Source: JANSXG01 sp024743075 (lineage in GTDB: Bacteria > Planctomycetota > Phycisphaerae > Phycisphaerales > UBA1924). From it: a stretch of 64,000 bases of DNA. Shown here piece by piece: positions 1 to 9,466 of the stretch. The notes under the pieces are model-generated. The model had not been told where the DNA came from, ran no database searches, and worked only from the letters and a program-made list of their open reading frames with translations. The translations under genes were made by a program, and so were the position numbers. The DNA is taken from positions 2,976,001 to 3,040,000 of the forward strand of contig CP159477.1 in NCBI GenBank assembly GCA_042140185.1. Direction: 5' to 3'. The stretch's first letter is position 1. Each line of letters starts with the position of its first letter.

Positions 1-2
1 TC

Positions 3-92
3 GACGAGCCGGTCGGGACGGTGTCGAGCCGGTACAGCCGCGCGATCGCGGCGCTCAGGGAGATGATTTTGGAAGGGACGAGTCGTGGCTGA
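3..92 (+). CDS. RNA polymerase sigma factor, C-terminal end (partial)
   Basis: The frame is open from the window edge to a TGA at 90-92, giving about 29 residues that contain EPVGTVSSRYSRAIAALR. This matches the recognition helix and final helix of sigma-70 region 4, where the usual form is GTVKSRLxRAxxxLR. Only the last helix-turn-helix part is visible, so the sub-family (probably ECF) cannot be settled. The stop codon overlaps the next gene's GTG start by 8 bases, so the two are co-transcribed and probably translationally coupled. That fits a sigma factor followed by a membrane partner. Confidence 0.75.
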   Translation, partial: DEPVGTVSSRYSRAIAALREMILEGTSRG

Positions 93-495
93 ACACGAGA
101 CAAACGAACCGATCGAGCGGGAGCTGATGGACCTGCCGGGGCGGGCGATGGAACTCGGCGCGATCGAGCGCATCGAGGATGCGCTCGCCGCGGAGGCGGT
201 GCTCGGACCAGCGGTCATGGAGCCGAAGCCGGGCCTGCTCAAGCGACGCGTGCCCGTGTGGGGCATGCTCGCGGCGAGCCTGCTGCTCGCCTGCGGCGCG
301 GGCGTGTTGGGGTGGTGGATCAAGCCGGTCGAGACGGTGGAGCGCATCCGTGTGGTGACCGAGCCCGCGCAACCGGCGGAAGAAGAGACAACGCGATCGG
401 AGCCGGTCGTGGAGGTGGTGCGCCTGGATCGGTCGTTGTTCGAGAGGCCGGGGCGGACGGGGATCGATCCGTCGCGCTGGACGATGGGTCACTAA
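85..495 (+). CDS. Single-helix membrane protein following a sigma factor gene
   Basis: This is a 136-residue protein starting at GTG with a GGAAGGG ribosome site just upstream. Residues 1-50 are acidic and predicted cytoplasmic. A Lys-Arg-Arg stop precedes one hydrophobic helix at about 56-79 (WGMLAASLLLACGAGVLGWW), and the rest is a short acidic periplasmic tail. The size, the one-helix topology and the overlap with the sigma gene suggest an anti-sigma factor or a sigma-associated membrane protein. I see no zinc-binding anti-sigma motif (HxxxCxxC), so this rests on context only. I do not recognise a named family. Confidence 0.7.
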   Translation: MAEHETNEPIERELMDLPGRAMELGAIERIEDALAAEAVLGPAVMEPKPGLLKRRVPVWGMLAASLLLACGAGVLGWWIKPVETVERIRVVTEPAQPAEEETTRSEPVVEVVRLDRSLFERPGRTGIDPSRWTMGH

Positions 496-509
496 CGAAG
501 GAGTTGATG

Positions 510-1343
510 ATGCTTGCGATGATGACGAGCGCGTGCCTGGCGGCCGCGGCGATGACGGCTCAGCCGACGCTGGATGAACCGGCACAGATCATGGTGGAGT
601 TCCGGCTGCTCGAAGCGGATATGACGACAGGTCGTACTTGGGTTGCGGGACCCGCCGAACAGCAATCCGGGCCCAGTATCCTGTTCTCGAACGACGGGAG
701 GATGGAGCTTGGCGGGGGAGGCCTGCGATCCACTTCCCTGAAGTCGGGCAACTTGCACGTCACACTTACCGACGGCGGGACGATCGAAGTCGCTGGGTGG
801 CGGTACACCGTAGGTGGGCCGAACGATGGCATTGAGGATTCGCCGTTCACAGTCTTGAGCGCACCCAAGGTACTCGTGCTCGACGGGCAGGCGGCCTCGG
901 TGAGCATCGGCAAGGCCGTGGAGTATCTCGAGCCGGCCGGCGAAGAGGGTCTGTTCCGCGTCGTGACAAGCGAAGAGGCCAACGAAGGAGTGTCGTTCAC
1001 GGTGACGCCGAAGCTCCGCGCGGACTACTCGGTGCTGATGGATCCGATCGAGTTCGAGTTCAGGGAGATCGCCGAGCGTGAGCGGGTGGATGGCCTGAAC
1101 ATGAAGCACATCGGCAAGCCGGTGATGCGGACGGTGACGCAGCGGGCTTCGGTGATCGTCGGGCGGGATGAGACGGTGCTGATCCCGGTGGTGCACAGCG
1201 ACTTCACCGAGCGTCCGCTGCTGCTGCTGGTGCGTCCGCGTGTCGTGCTCGATGCGCCGGACCCGCAGGACGCGACCGGGCAAAGCGAAGACGCGCCCGA
1301 AGGTTCGGGTGTGTCAGATAAGGGATCGGAGTCGCCGGAATGA
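510..1343 (+). CDS. Exported secretin-domain-like protein
   Basis: This is a 277-residue protein. GAAGGAG at 498-503 favours the ATG at 510 over the adjacent ATG at 507. The N-terminus is a short signal peptide ending near TAQ. The middle and C-terminus resemble the secretin core of type II/III secretion outer-membrane proteins: SAPKVLVLDGQAASVSIGK, then GVSFTVTPKL, then a final strand series ending LLLLVRPRVV. There are no N0/N1 domains and the protein is far shorter than GspD (over 600 residues), so it is unlikely to form a secretion channel alone. It lies 14 bases after the membrane protein gene and is probably in the same transcript. Confidence 0.7.
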   Translation: MLAMMTSACLAAAAMTAQPTLDEPAQIMVEFRLLEADMTTGRTWVAGPAEQQSGPSILFSNDGRMELGGGGLRSTSLKSGNLHVTLTDGGTIEVAGWRYTVGGPNDGIEDSPFTVLSAPKVLVLDGQAASVSIGKAVEYLEPAGEEGLFRVVTSEEANEGVSFTVTPKLRADYSVLMDPIEFEFREIAERERVDGLNMKHIGKPVMRTVTQRASVIVGRDETVLIPVVHSDFTERPLLLLVRPRVVLDAPDPQDATGQSEDAPEGSGVSDKGSESPE

Positions 1344-1346
1344 CGC

Positions 1347-2843
1347 TCAGTTGATCGCGTGCTGGAGCGCGATCAGCGAGTAGGCGGTGATGAGGACCGG
1401 GTTGTCCTCCATCCAGCGGTCATCGATCGAGCGGAACGAGCCGTCCTCGTTCTGAAGTTCGTCAAGCTTGTCGATGAGATCGTTGGCCCAGTCGCGACGA
1501 TCCTCAAGCCGGATAACCATCTTGAAGGTCTCCGAACCGGACTTGGCGGTTTCATCACCCTCGGATTGGCTCGTGTGGCCCGGGATTTCGACGATCTCAT
1601 ACAAACGCCCGTCCACGAGCTTCGCGTTCTGGAAAGTCAGACTCGACTCCACACGACCGAGTGTGCCGAACACGACGGGACGGTCGAACGTGTACTCGAC
1701 ACCGTTCGCATCGACACCTGTGTCGAGCGCGACCTCGATCTGCTCGCCCTCACGCACGGTGTACTCACCCGTTGAAAAAGTCAGTTCTACCGGGATGCCG
1801 AGCGTGCCGATCTGGTCCAGCCCCCAAGCATCCAGCGCACGGCTCATCATGATCAGGAAGTAGTAGTAGCCGTCGGAGCCGATGCCCGGGTTCTCCTCGA
1901 GGGTGTAGTTCTCGCGGATCCAGTCATAGGCGGCCTGCACGCGCGGGTCGTCCCGGTCGAGATCGGCGTAGATGTAGCTCTTGAAACCGGCATAGGTCAC
2001 CGAGCCGTACGCGCGGAGGCGCGAGGCGACGGTTCCGTCGCTGAGGGATTCCTCGATCATGCCGGCCTTGCTTTCACCGGCTCCGACGTTGTCCTGATCC
2101 GGCGAGGTCGCGTAGATGAAGCCGCCCTGCTGCGATCCTTCTGCGTAAGGCATGTCGTTGATGACGTTGCCGTTCTCGTCCTTGTGGAGCATCTGCGTGC
2201 GCTGCAGGAAGACGAGGGCGCGCTGGAACGCGGGATCCTCGCAGTCGACGCCGGCGTCGTGCAGGGCCTGGAGCATGAGGTTGAGGTTGGAGTTGTCCGG
2301 TCGCCCGGACCCGCCGTAGCCGACGCCGCCGTAGAACGGGTGCGAGCGATCGACGATCGCGGTGTCTTCGCGACCGGGGATGGCGTCCTCGGACCACTGC
2401 AGGCGCTTGAGGAACGGGATGGCCCGCTCGATGGCCTCGCCGGCCTCGGCGGTGTTCACATGGGCGAGCGCCGAGACGGTGATCGCGGTGTTGTAGTTGG
2501 CGAGGATGACGTCGTAGATGCCGCCGTCGTCCTGCTGGAAGCTGTAGAGGTATTCGAGCCCGGACGCGACGGTCGGGTCGGTGTGGTCGATGTCGGGCTC
2601 CATGAGCATGCCGTTGAGGACCAGCGCGGAGATCGCGGGGATGTTCGGGCCTTGCTCCGGGACGGACCAGCCGCCGGACTCGGCGTCCTGCTGGGTTCGC
2701 AGGTAGTCGATCGATTTCTCGATCATCTGGCGGGCCTTGCGATAGTGCTCCTCGTCGATCGCCTGAGCGGTCGGGGCGGCACCGAGCAGCGCGAAGCCGG
2801 CCGCGGCGGCGATCATCGAGAGCGGGCGAAGGGTCAGGCGCAT
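1347..2843 (-). CDS. Exported alpha/alpha-toroid protein (prenyltransferase/squalene oxidase repeats)
   Basis: This is a 498-residue protein with a clear signal peptide (RPLSMIAAAAGFALLGAA, cleavage after AQA). The mature part has repeated helix-hairpin units with the QW-like motifs GGWSV, DDGGIYD, GGVGYGGSG and DGSF, typical of the alpha/alpha-toroid fold of terpene cyclases and prenyltransferases. I see no DxDD cyclase motif, and the protein is exported, so a binding or structural role is more likely than isoprenoid chemistry. A beta-rich insertion at about 350-450 (ELTFSTGEYTVREGEQIEVA) separates the last repeat from the rest. Its closest relative in this window is the toroid protein at 31468-32541. 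It lies 60 bases downstream of rsmE on the same strand. Confidence 0.8.
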   Translation of the reverse strand: MRLTLRPLSMIAAAAGFALLGAAPTAQAIDEEHYRKARQMIEKSIDYLRTQQDAESGGWSVPEQGPNIPAISALVLNGMLMEPDIDHTDPTVASGLEYLYSFQQDDGGIYDVILANYNTAITVSALAHVNTAEAGEAIERAIPFLKRLQWSEDAIPGREDTAIVDRSHPFYGGVGYGGSGRPDNSNLNLMLQALHDAGVDCEDPAFQRALVFLQRTQMLHKDENGNVINDMPYAEGSQQGGFIYATSPDQDNVGAGESKAGMIEESLSDGTVASRLRAYGSVTYAGFKSYIYADLDRDDPRVQAAYDWIRENYTLEENPGIGSDGYYYFLIMMSRALDAWGLDQIGTLGIPVELTFSTGEYTVREGEQIEVALDTGVDANGVEYTFDRPVVFGTLGRVESSLTFQNAKLVDGRLYEIVEIPGHTSQSEGDETAKSGSETFKMVIRLEDRRDWANDLIDKLDELQNEDGSFRSIDDRWMEDNPVLITAYSLIALQHAIN

Positions 2844-2903
2844 GGTCGTTCCTCTCGGAGACGAGGTGATCGGGGGTCGTCCGTGTCTGAGTCTACCGCG
2901 ATG

Positions 2904-3613
2904 CTAGGTCGCGGCTTCGCTGCGCACGACGGTCGAGGCCAGCACCACCGCGGCGGTCTCGATGCGCAGCACGTGCGGGCCGAGCCCGACCACCTGAGCC
3001 CCGGCACGTTGCGCGGCATCGAGTTCCTCGCTCGTCCAGCCGCCTTCCGGGCCCACCAGCGCCCGGACGGTCCCGGGTCCGCCGGGTTGGTATTCCCCAC
3101 CCGAAGCATCGGCGATGACCAGTCGTTCACCTGCTTCGGTCTCGAGGGCATCACTAAGCGCAAGCGGAGCGCCGATCTGCATGGGCCACGCGCCAGGGCC
3201 TGCTTTGCGGATTCGCGGCAGATGCGCTCCATCCGGTCGATTTCGTTGGCTCCCGGCTCGACCACGCCGTACTTGCTGGAGAGCGGGTGCCAGGCGCTGG
3301 CGCCGACCTGACTGAGCATGTCGATCATCTTGTCGAGGCGCGGCCCCTTCGGGGTGGCGGTGGCCACCTGAAGGGTGACGGACGGCCGTGGCTCTTCCTC
3401 GACGGATTCGACGGCCAGGTGGAGCGTGCGCCGGGCCTCGGTGACGCGGGTGGTCAGGACCAGGCCTTTGCCGTTGAGTACTCGGACGATGTCGCCCTCG
3501 GCAACTCGCTTCACGCGGATCGCGTGCTTGGCTTCATCGCCCTCGATCGCGATGGGAGAACCCGGCTGATCGGGGAGGGAGCGGTCATCGATGACGAGGG
3601 TGTGGCGAGCCAT
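2904..3613 (-). CDS. rsmE: 16S rRNA m3U1498 methyltransferase RsmE (frame broken)
   Basis: RsmE methylates N3 of U1498 in 16S rRNA using SAM through a SPOUT (trefoil-knot) fold. The N-terminal frame reads MARHTLVIDDRSL with the PUA-like domain (DEAKHAIRVKRVAEGDIV), then KGPRLDKMIDMLSQVGA, which belongs to the catalytic domain. The C-terminal part lies in another frame and carries PMQIGAPLAL and the knot motifs ALVGPEGGWTSEE and VVGLGPHVLRIETA. The break is near 3193, next to a GG run. One added G restores a continuous protein of about 236 residues, the normal family length. All family motifs survive, so a sequence error is more likely than gene decay. Confidence 0.88.
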
Positions 3614-3782
3614 GGTGAGCCGGATTCGGCAAGGGTCCGAGAACCATTGCGTTCAGGGGAGTCTCGGGCGGGCGGCTGATGCTGATCCCGATAAAAGAGC
3701 GTCTAAAGGGCGAAATCCGTCGTTGCGTCTTGAGTCGATCGGCCCGAGGGTCGATCATGGCCGATGAGGTATCTCGACGCAA

Positions 3783-5267
3783 ATGCCTGACACGGATTTC
3801 GACAAGCCGGGGAAAAACCCCAAGCCCTCGGGCGATGGAAGCGGTGGCTCGAACGCCGGGGCTCAAGGTGCGCCAGAGAATCTGGATGAGGAACTCGACC
3901 GGCTGCTTGCTGACATCGAGATCGCGGTCGACGAACTCGACCCGACGGGTGATCTCGAGGAGCAGGCCGCGGCGGCGAAAGATCTGGCCGACGCCGGCGA
4001 CCGCGTGAACGATGAGGTCGAAGGCAAGGACGAGGCCGATGAACCGCCGGCTGCCGACGGAGCGTCCGAGAGAGTTCCGGCAGACGAGGCTGCGCTCCCG
4101 GCCGAGTCGAGTGCGACGTCCGCGGCGCCAGCGGCAACAGGTGTCGAAGACACGCTCGATGCCGAACTCGATTGCCTCATCGAGTCGATCCCGCCGGAAG
4201 TGGCCGAGGCGGTCGCGTCGGGCGACACAGCCGCCCCGCCGAACGCCCCGGAGCACGCGGTCGACGGCCGCAGCACGATCAGGCCGGATGCCGAGAAACC
4301 GACCAGCGAAGAGCGGTCGCAGATCGACGATGAACTCGACGCTCTGCTCGCGGAGGCCGAGGCGCTGATCGACGATGACGACGCGCCGGACGCCGATGCG
4401 GAGGCCGGAGTCAGTGCAGTTGATGCGATCGACGAAACCGTCGCTGACCCCGCGGGAGCCGAAGCGGAACAGGCGGACGGGGCGTCTGAACCCGCGGCAG
4501 CATCGCCGGGCAGCGACGAAACCGGCCCCGGCGCCAGCGACACCGTGGTCGACGATGCGGAAAAGCCGGTCGAAGTTGCGGCGCAACCGGTAGCGGAACC
4601 AGAAGCCGCGCAGCCCGATCCCGAGAGTTCGAGCCCCGGCGCGGATCGTTCGATCGAAGACCTCGATGCCGATCTGGCAGCACAGGCTGAAACAGCGACC
4701 GAGGACACCGCGGAAGCCGACCCGGAGCCGGCCACGGACGACGCGAACGACTCTTCGGCGGCCGAGACCGACGATGACGCGTTCCGCTCGAGCGACGATG
4801 TCGTCGAGAAGGTCATCGAGAAGCACGCGAGTATCACGGAGGACGCGGCTGAAGAATCGGGCGAGGACGCCGATGCTCTGGCCCAACTGATGGCCGAGTC
4901 GCCGGCGAGCTCGGAGATGGGCGTGGCCCCCAGCGAGGTGAATCCGAAGTCGAAGTCGGGCGACTCCGCCGAGCAGAAGGTCCCGAAGGCCGACGCGAGC
5001 AGCAAAGCCCCGGCTCTCAAGCCCGAGACCACGACCCGGACAACCGATGATCGGGCGGCCTCATCGGCGCAAGGCGAACCGTCCCGCTTCGCACCGGCAC
5101 TGCGCACCGTCGAGTTCTTCAGGCCGCTGGCGTTGCGTATCGCCAGGGTGCTCTCGAAGCCCTTGGAAGTCGTCCCGCCCCGGGTCCGTGACGATATCGG
5201 CTGGCTGAGTCTGGTCACCATGTTCCTCGCGCTTGCGGTGATGGTGGCACTCGCCCTGTTCCGCTGA
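3783..5267 (+). CDS. Tail-anchored, acidic, low-complexity protein with repeated ELDxLLA motifs
   Basis: This is a 494-residue protein with no recognised family. It is very rich in Asp, Glu, Ala and Pro and predicted disordered. A short amphipathic motif recurs four times: LDEELDRLLADIE (about 34), LDAELDCLIESI (125), IDDELDALLAEAE (181) and IEDLDADLAAQAE (291). A basic stretch (FFRPLALRIARVLSKPLEVV) precedes one C-terminal helix (WLSLVTMFLALAVMVALALF) that ends one residue before the stop, so the protein is probably tail-anchored with its acidic body in the cytoplasm. The upstream ribosome site is weak. The opposite strand has long Arg-rich frames that mirror this composition; I treat them as non-coding. 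Confidence 0.75.
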   Translation: MPDTDFDKPGKNPKPSGDGSGGSNAGAQGAPENLDEELDRLLADIEIAVDELDPTGDLEEQAAAAKDLADAGDRVNDEVEGKDEADEPPAADGASERVPADEAALPAESSATSAAPAATGVEDTLDAELDCLIESIPPEVAEAVASGDTAAPPNAPEHAVDGRSTIRPDAEKPTSEERSQIDDELDALLAEAEALIDDDDAPDADAEAGVSAVDAIDETVADPAGAEAEQADGASEPAAASPGSDETGPGASDTVVDDAEKPVEVAAQPVAEPEAAQPDPESSSPGADRSIEDLDADLAAQAETATEDTAEADPEPATDDANDSSAAETDDDAFRSSDDVVEKVIEKHASITEDAAEESGEDADALAQLMAESPASSEMGVAPSEVNPKSKSGDSAEQKVPKADASSKAPALKPETTTRTTDDRAASSAQGEPSRFAPALRTVEFFRPLALRIARVLSKPLEVVPPRVRDDIGWLSLVTMFLALAVMVALALFR

Positions 5268-5319
5268 ACTGAGAACCTCTTGCGGGCCTGCTGCATGGGC
5301 ACGGTGTAGACTGGCGCGC

Positions 5320-6321
5320 ATGGCCGAAGGCACGCTGACGCTCGCAATCTTCCAGGAAGCCGAGGGCTGGCGCCTTCCCGACGCGCACGTCGAGGCGATC
5401 CGTGCCGCGGCGAAGGGAACCGTCGTGCGCACCGTCGCCAGCCGTGCGGAACTGCTCGGCGTGCTCCCGAAGACCACGCAGCTCGTCGGGTTCCCCTTGA
5501 CCTATGACCAGTTCGAGCAAATGGGCGCATCCGTCGAGTGGGTGCAGATGACCGGCCCGCTCGGCGACGCGATCAGTTCGCTGCTGCCGGCGGTGCGGAG
5601 AGGCGTGCGTGTGGCGACGGCCGCCTCGATCCGCGGCCCGCAGATCGCCGAACACGCTCTCGCGCTGACACTCGCGCTGCTGCGCCGGATCGACGACGCC
5701 GTGCTCGCGCAGACCGAACACCGGTGGGCCGCGACCGAGATCGCCCCGGCGATGCGTTCGCTGCACGGGAGCACGGTCGGGATCGTCGCGTTCGGAACGA
5801 TGCGCGACGAGATCGCCCAACGGGTGAAGGCGCTCGGGGTGCAGGTCCTCGCGACATCGGCGCGACCCGATGACGACCATATCCACATCGACGAGATGCT
5901 TGAGTTGTCGCGTCTCGAGGACCTGCTCGTGCGGTCCGATGTTGTGATCGTCGCGTCGCCGCGACACCCCGGTTCCAAACCGCTGATCGGGCGCCGCGAA
6001 CTGAGCAAAATGGGCGGCCAAACGGTGCTGATCGATGTCAGTCGCGGCGGCGTGGTCGACCAGATCGCCCTGCTCGACGCGCTCCGACGCCAGCGGATCG
6101 CGGGCGCGGGCATCGACGCGTTCGAAACCCAACCACTACCCTCGGCCAGCCCGCTGTGGACGATGCCGAACGTGATCATCACACCGAGCGTCGCCGCGGC
6201 GAGCGCCCACTACTGGGAGCACGCGACCGAGGTCATCTGTCGCAACATCCGACGGTTCGCCGAGGGACGCCCGCTCATCGACGAACTCACAACCGATTGG
6301 TTCGACGCGATCAGCAACTGA
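5320..6321 (+). CDS. D-2-hydroxyacid dehydrogenase family protein with altered catalytic motifs
   Basis: This is a 333-residue protein with the two-domain architecture of D-isomer-specific 2-hydroxyacid dehydrogenases. Recognisable parts are the substrate-domain return segment AEHALALTLALLRRIDDAV, the Rossmann strand VGIVAFGTMRDEIAQRVKAL, the catalytic-arginine segment VLIDVSRGGVVDQIALLDAL and the glutamate segment GIDAFETQPLP. Two motifs depart from the family. The nucleotide loop is AFGTMR instead of GxGxxG, and the final histidine motif (usually TPHxA) is TPSVAA. Catalysis may therefore be altered or lost, or the protein may have another ligand. It lies 52 bases after the acidic protein and 22 before comEC. 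Confidence 0.82.
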   Translation: MAEGTLTLAIFQEAEGWRLPDAHVEAIRAAAKGTVVRTVASRAELLGVLPKTTQLVGFPLTYDQFEQMGASVEWVQMTGPLGDAISSLLPAVRRGVRVATAASIRGPQIAEHALALTLALLRRIDDAVLAQTEHRWAATEIAPAMRSLHGSTVGIVAFGTMRDEIAQRVKALGVQVLATSARPDDDHIHIDEMLELSRLEDLLVRSDVVIVASPRHPGSKPLIGRRELSKMGGQTVLIDVSRGGVVDQIALLDALRRQRIAGAGIDAFETQPLPSASPLWTMPNVIITPSVAAASAHYWEHATEVICRNIRRFAEGRPLIDELTTDWFDAISN

Positions 6322-6343
6322 CCGATCGGAGCGGAACCAACGC

Positions 6344-8844
6344 ATGCATCCGCTCGCTCCGGACATCCCCGACTCGTTCCCGGCCAAGGCGGCGTTCGGC
6401 GGGCGGGCCGTACAGGTCTTCATCGCGTTGGCGCTCGGAATCGTTTTGGCATCCAGCTTGGACTACCGCTTCGGATTCGCGCTCGCGGCGTCCGGGGCGG
6501 CGTTTGCGCTGTTCGGGCTCATCGCCGGTACTCGCTCCAGGAATCGTCTTCTGTGGCTGCCCGCCCCCCTGATAGCGCTGGTGCTGATCAGCGGCGCCTG
6601 GACCGTCGCTCGCGTGGGCCACGCGCCGAGCGACTCGCTGGTCCGGGGGTTGGGAGATGAGCCGAGGGTGGCGAGCGTCGAGGGCGTCCTGCTCGATGCG
6701 CCGCGTTCGGCCGGTGCATCCGGTGCGCTCGCCCCTGCCGCTCGCTACGCCCCGCCGTCGGTCCGGTTTCGGTTGGACACCCGCGCCGTCAGGACCACTG
6801 ACGGGGATTGGGCAACGGCCTCGGGCACCCTCTACGTCTCGGTGTCGGCGACGGACCGGATCGGTGCGACGGCCGGCGACCGGGTACGCCTCACCGGTTT
6901 AGCTTCACGACTGCCTCGACCGGGGAACCCCGGCGCGCACGACCCGGGACCGAGCGCGATGCAGAGGGGGATCGTCGGACGGATTCGCGTCGACGGCGCG
7001 GAACTGATCGAGACGGTCGGCTCTGCGGTAGGCATGAGAGCGTCGGCGTCCGCCTTGCGCAGTTCGACGATTCGGCAGATCGAAACGGCCGGAGAGCGAT
7101 CGGATCGCTCGTCGAGCGCCGCTCTGCTCAACGCCCTCCTGCTCGGCGACCGAGAGGGCGATGCGCTCGGACCGCTCGAGGACGCGTTCGCCCGCGCCGG
7201 GGTCGGGCACTTTCTCGCGATCAGCGGACTGCATGTCGGGATGGTGCTCGTTGGCCTCGCGATGCTCGTCCGACTGACGGGGGATCGGCCTCGTCTGGAA
7301 CTCGCGGTTGTCCTCGGTGCGTGCGTGCTCCTGCTGATCCTCATCCCGGCTCGCCCGCCGGTGCTGCGCGCGGTGCTGATCGCCCTGGCGTTCGTTCTCG
7401 CGCAATCCACCGGAAGGTCATACGACCGGCTGAGCGTGCTGGCTCTTGTCGCCAGCGGCTTGCTGATCGCTCGTCCGATCGACCTGTTCAACCCCGGCTT
7501 CCAACTCACCTTCCTCGTCGTCGCGTCGCTGATCGTGTGCGCCCAGCCGCTGCGCGTCTGGATGTTCGGAGAAGCGCCGGCGACGGACGAACTGCACGGA
7601 TGGTCGGTCGCCGCGCACCGGCTGAAGGACGCCGCGGCGGTGTCGATCTGCGCCTCGGCGGTTTCGACGCCGCTGATCGCGATGCACTTCGGCGTGTTCT
7701 CGCCGCTGGCCGCTCCGCTCTCGGTGCTCCTGATGCCACTGGTCGCGCTGGTGCTGGGCATCGGCTACGCCGCGATCGCGCTCGGCACACTGATTCCCGC
7801 GATCTCGGACCTTGCCATCAGTCTCAGCCTGTTGCCGGCGTTCTGGCTTACGGAAACGGTCCGCTGGATCGATCGGCTTCCGGGCGTTGCCTGGTACCTG
7901 CCCTCGATCGGTTGGGGATTCACGGCGGCTTGGCTCGCGGTAACCGTCTGGTGGCTGTTCCCGTCGTACGCCACCGAGCGCCGACGCTGGATCGCGAGCG
8001 TGCTGATCTGCGTTCCGCTGCTCTACGGCGCTGTGATCGGCCCATCGCTTCCGCGCGACCAGATGGTGCGCATCGACATGCTCGATGTCGGCGACGGCAC
8101 CTCGATCCTGCTCCGATCCGGTCGTGAGTCGATCCTGTACGACTGCGGCTCGCGCTGGCTTGGCATCGGCGAGCGGGAACTGCCACGGGCGATCCGCGCT
8201 CTCGGGTCGGGTCGGGTAGAGACGGTCATCGTGTCTCATGCTGACATCGACCACTTCTCCGGGCTGGTCGACGCCGCGAGGCCTCTGGGCGTGCGCCGCG
8301 TGATCGTGACAGGTCATCTGGTCAAGCAGGCCAACGCACAGCCGGACGGCGCGGCGCGATTGCTCATCGACCGGCTGCGCGAACTTCGCATCCGCGTGGA
8401 AACCGTGAAGCGCGGCGACACTCTGGCGCTCGCTTCGCTCGACCTGGAGGTGCTCCACCCCGCGCCGGAGGATGCGTTCGAAGGCGATAACGACGCTTCG
8501 ATCGTTCTGCGCCCTGCGCCGGGACCGAACCGACTTCGCCGGTTGTGCTGTTTCTCGGCGACATCGAACGCGATGCCATGCAACTGCTCGAGCAGCGTGA
8601 GCCGAGTTTGCGAGCGGACATCATCGAGGTTCCCCACCACGGTAGCGCTCGCTCGTTCGCCTACCCGTTTGTCGAATGGCTCAACCCGAAGATCCTGCTG
8701 CAATCGACCGGGCCGAGCCGCGTGCTCGACGACCGCTGGGACGATATCCGAGCCGGTCGGGAATGGTGGACCACCGCAACCGACGGCGCGATCTCGGTCG
8801 TCATCGAGCGGGACGGGACCGTGAGGACCGAATCGGTGCGCTAG
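6344..8844 (+). CDS. comEC: ComEC/Rec2 DNA-uptake channel protein (frame broken)
   Basis: ComEC carries transforming DNA across the inner membrane. Two N-terminal helices come first, then an OB-fold-like periplasmic region, then the Competence domain with GVGHFLAISGLHVGM (about 285) and a run of membrane helices to about residue 560. A C-terminal metallo-beta-lactamase-like domain has LDVGDGTSILL and VSHADIDHFSGL (about 629). The frame breaks near 8521 in a GGG run. One extra G joins VLRPAPG to TEPTSPVVLFLGD and continues to PHHGSARS and the TAG at 8842-8844. The repaired length of about 833 residues is normal. The stop shares a CTAG palindrome with the stop of the opposing lipoprotein gene. 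Confidence 0.9.
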
Positions 8845-9401
8845 CCTTCGCTCCCGGCGTCGTCGATCCGCACCGCTCCGCCGGTCTCGCCCTCCGGGAA
8901 GGGACCGGTACGGTTGGTCGGTGTGAAGTCCAGCACCCCGCTGACCGAAAACGATGCGCTGGGACGGTACACGCCGGAGTCGAAGAGCACGCCCGGCAAG
9001 GTCCCGGCCGGCCTGTATCGCACGCTGCCACTCAGGCGATACGGAGCCGGGCCGTTGAGCGCGCCTCCGAGGTCCGCCAGTTCGAACGCCACCGGCAGCC
9101 GAACCGCCCCCGTTGAGCTTCTCGGGATCGTGATCTGCGCCGAACGGACGCCGGAGAACACCCGATCGCCGTCGAGCTGCAGCCGATAACGAACCTCCTC
9201 GAGCGGAAGCGGGAATGTGTTGGGGTTCGCCCCTTCGACCGCGAAACTGAGGACCATCGCGTCGCTCGTTTCCGCCTGGATCGACACATCGGAGACCGAC
9301 AGCCGGGGTGGCGTGGTCGACGTGCACCCACCGATCGTGATCGCTGAACTCGCGAGAACCGCACCTGTGATCGCTGCTGTGACGCTGGCCCGCTCTGGCA
9401 T
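8841..9401 (-). CDS. LEA14/WHy-domain lipoprotein
   Basis: This is a 186-residue lipoprotein. I chose the ATG at 9401 because CCGGAG lies seven bases upstream and because it gives a proper lipoprotein signal ending in the lipobox IGGC. The mature part has the late-embryogenesis-abundant type 2 (WHy) fold signature: a first strand LSVSDVSIQAE, then FAVEGANPNTFPLPLEEVRY, a strand-rich centre and a C-terminal strand SFSVSGVLDF. Such lipoproteins in bacteria are envelope proteins of unknown ligand. It converges on comEC with overlapping stops and is divergent from the ABC exporter. Confidence 0.8.
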   Translation of the reverse strand: MPERASVTAAITGAVLASSAITIGGCTSTTPPRLSVSDVSIQAETSDAMVLSFAVEGANPNTFPLPLEEVRYRLQLDGDRVFSGVRSAQITIPRSSTGAVRLPVAFELADLGGALNGPAPYRLSGSVRYRPAGTLPGVLFDSGVYRPSASFSVSGVLDFTPTNRTGPFPEGETGGAVRIDDAGSEG

Positions 9402-9466
9402 GGGTACACTCCGGAGTTCTTCGAAATCGGCGTTGATCGCCGGACCCTCAGCGTACCATCCCCTCC

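Noticed and set aside
3585..5530. Long Arg-rich and Ser/Ala-rich minus-strand frames antisense to the acidic protein gene
   Set aside because: They mirror the Asp/Glu-rich plus-strand gene, have no family motifs, and lack a ribosome site. The plus-strand protein has a membrane anchor and repeated motifs.
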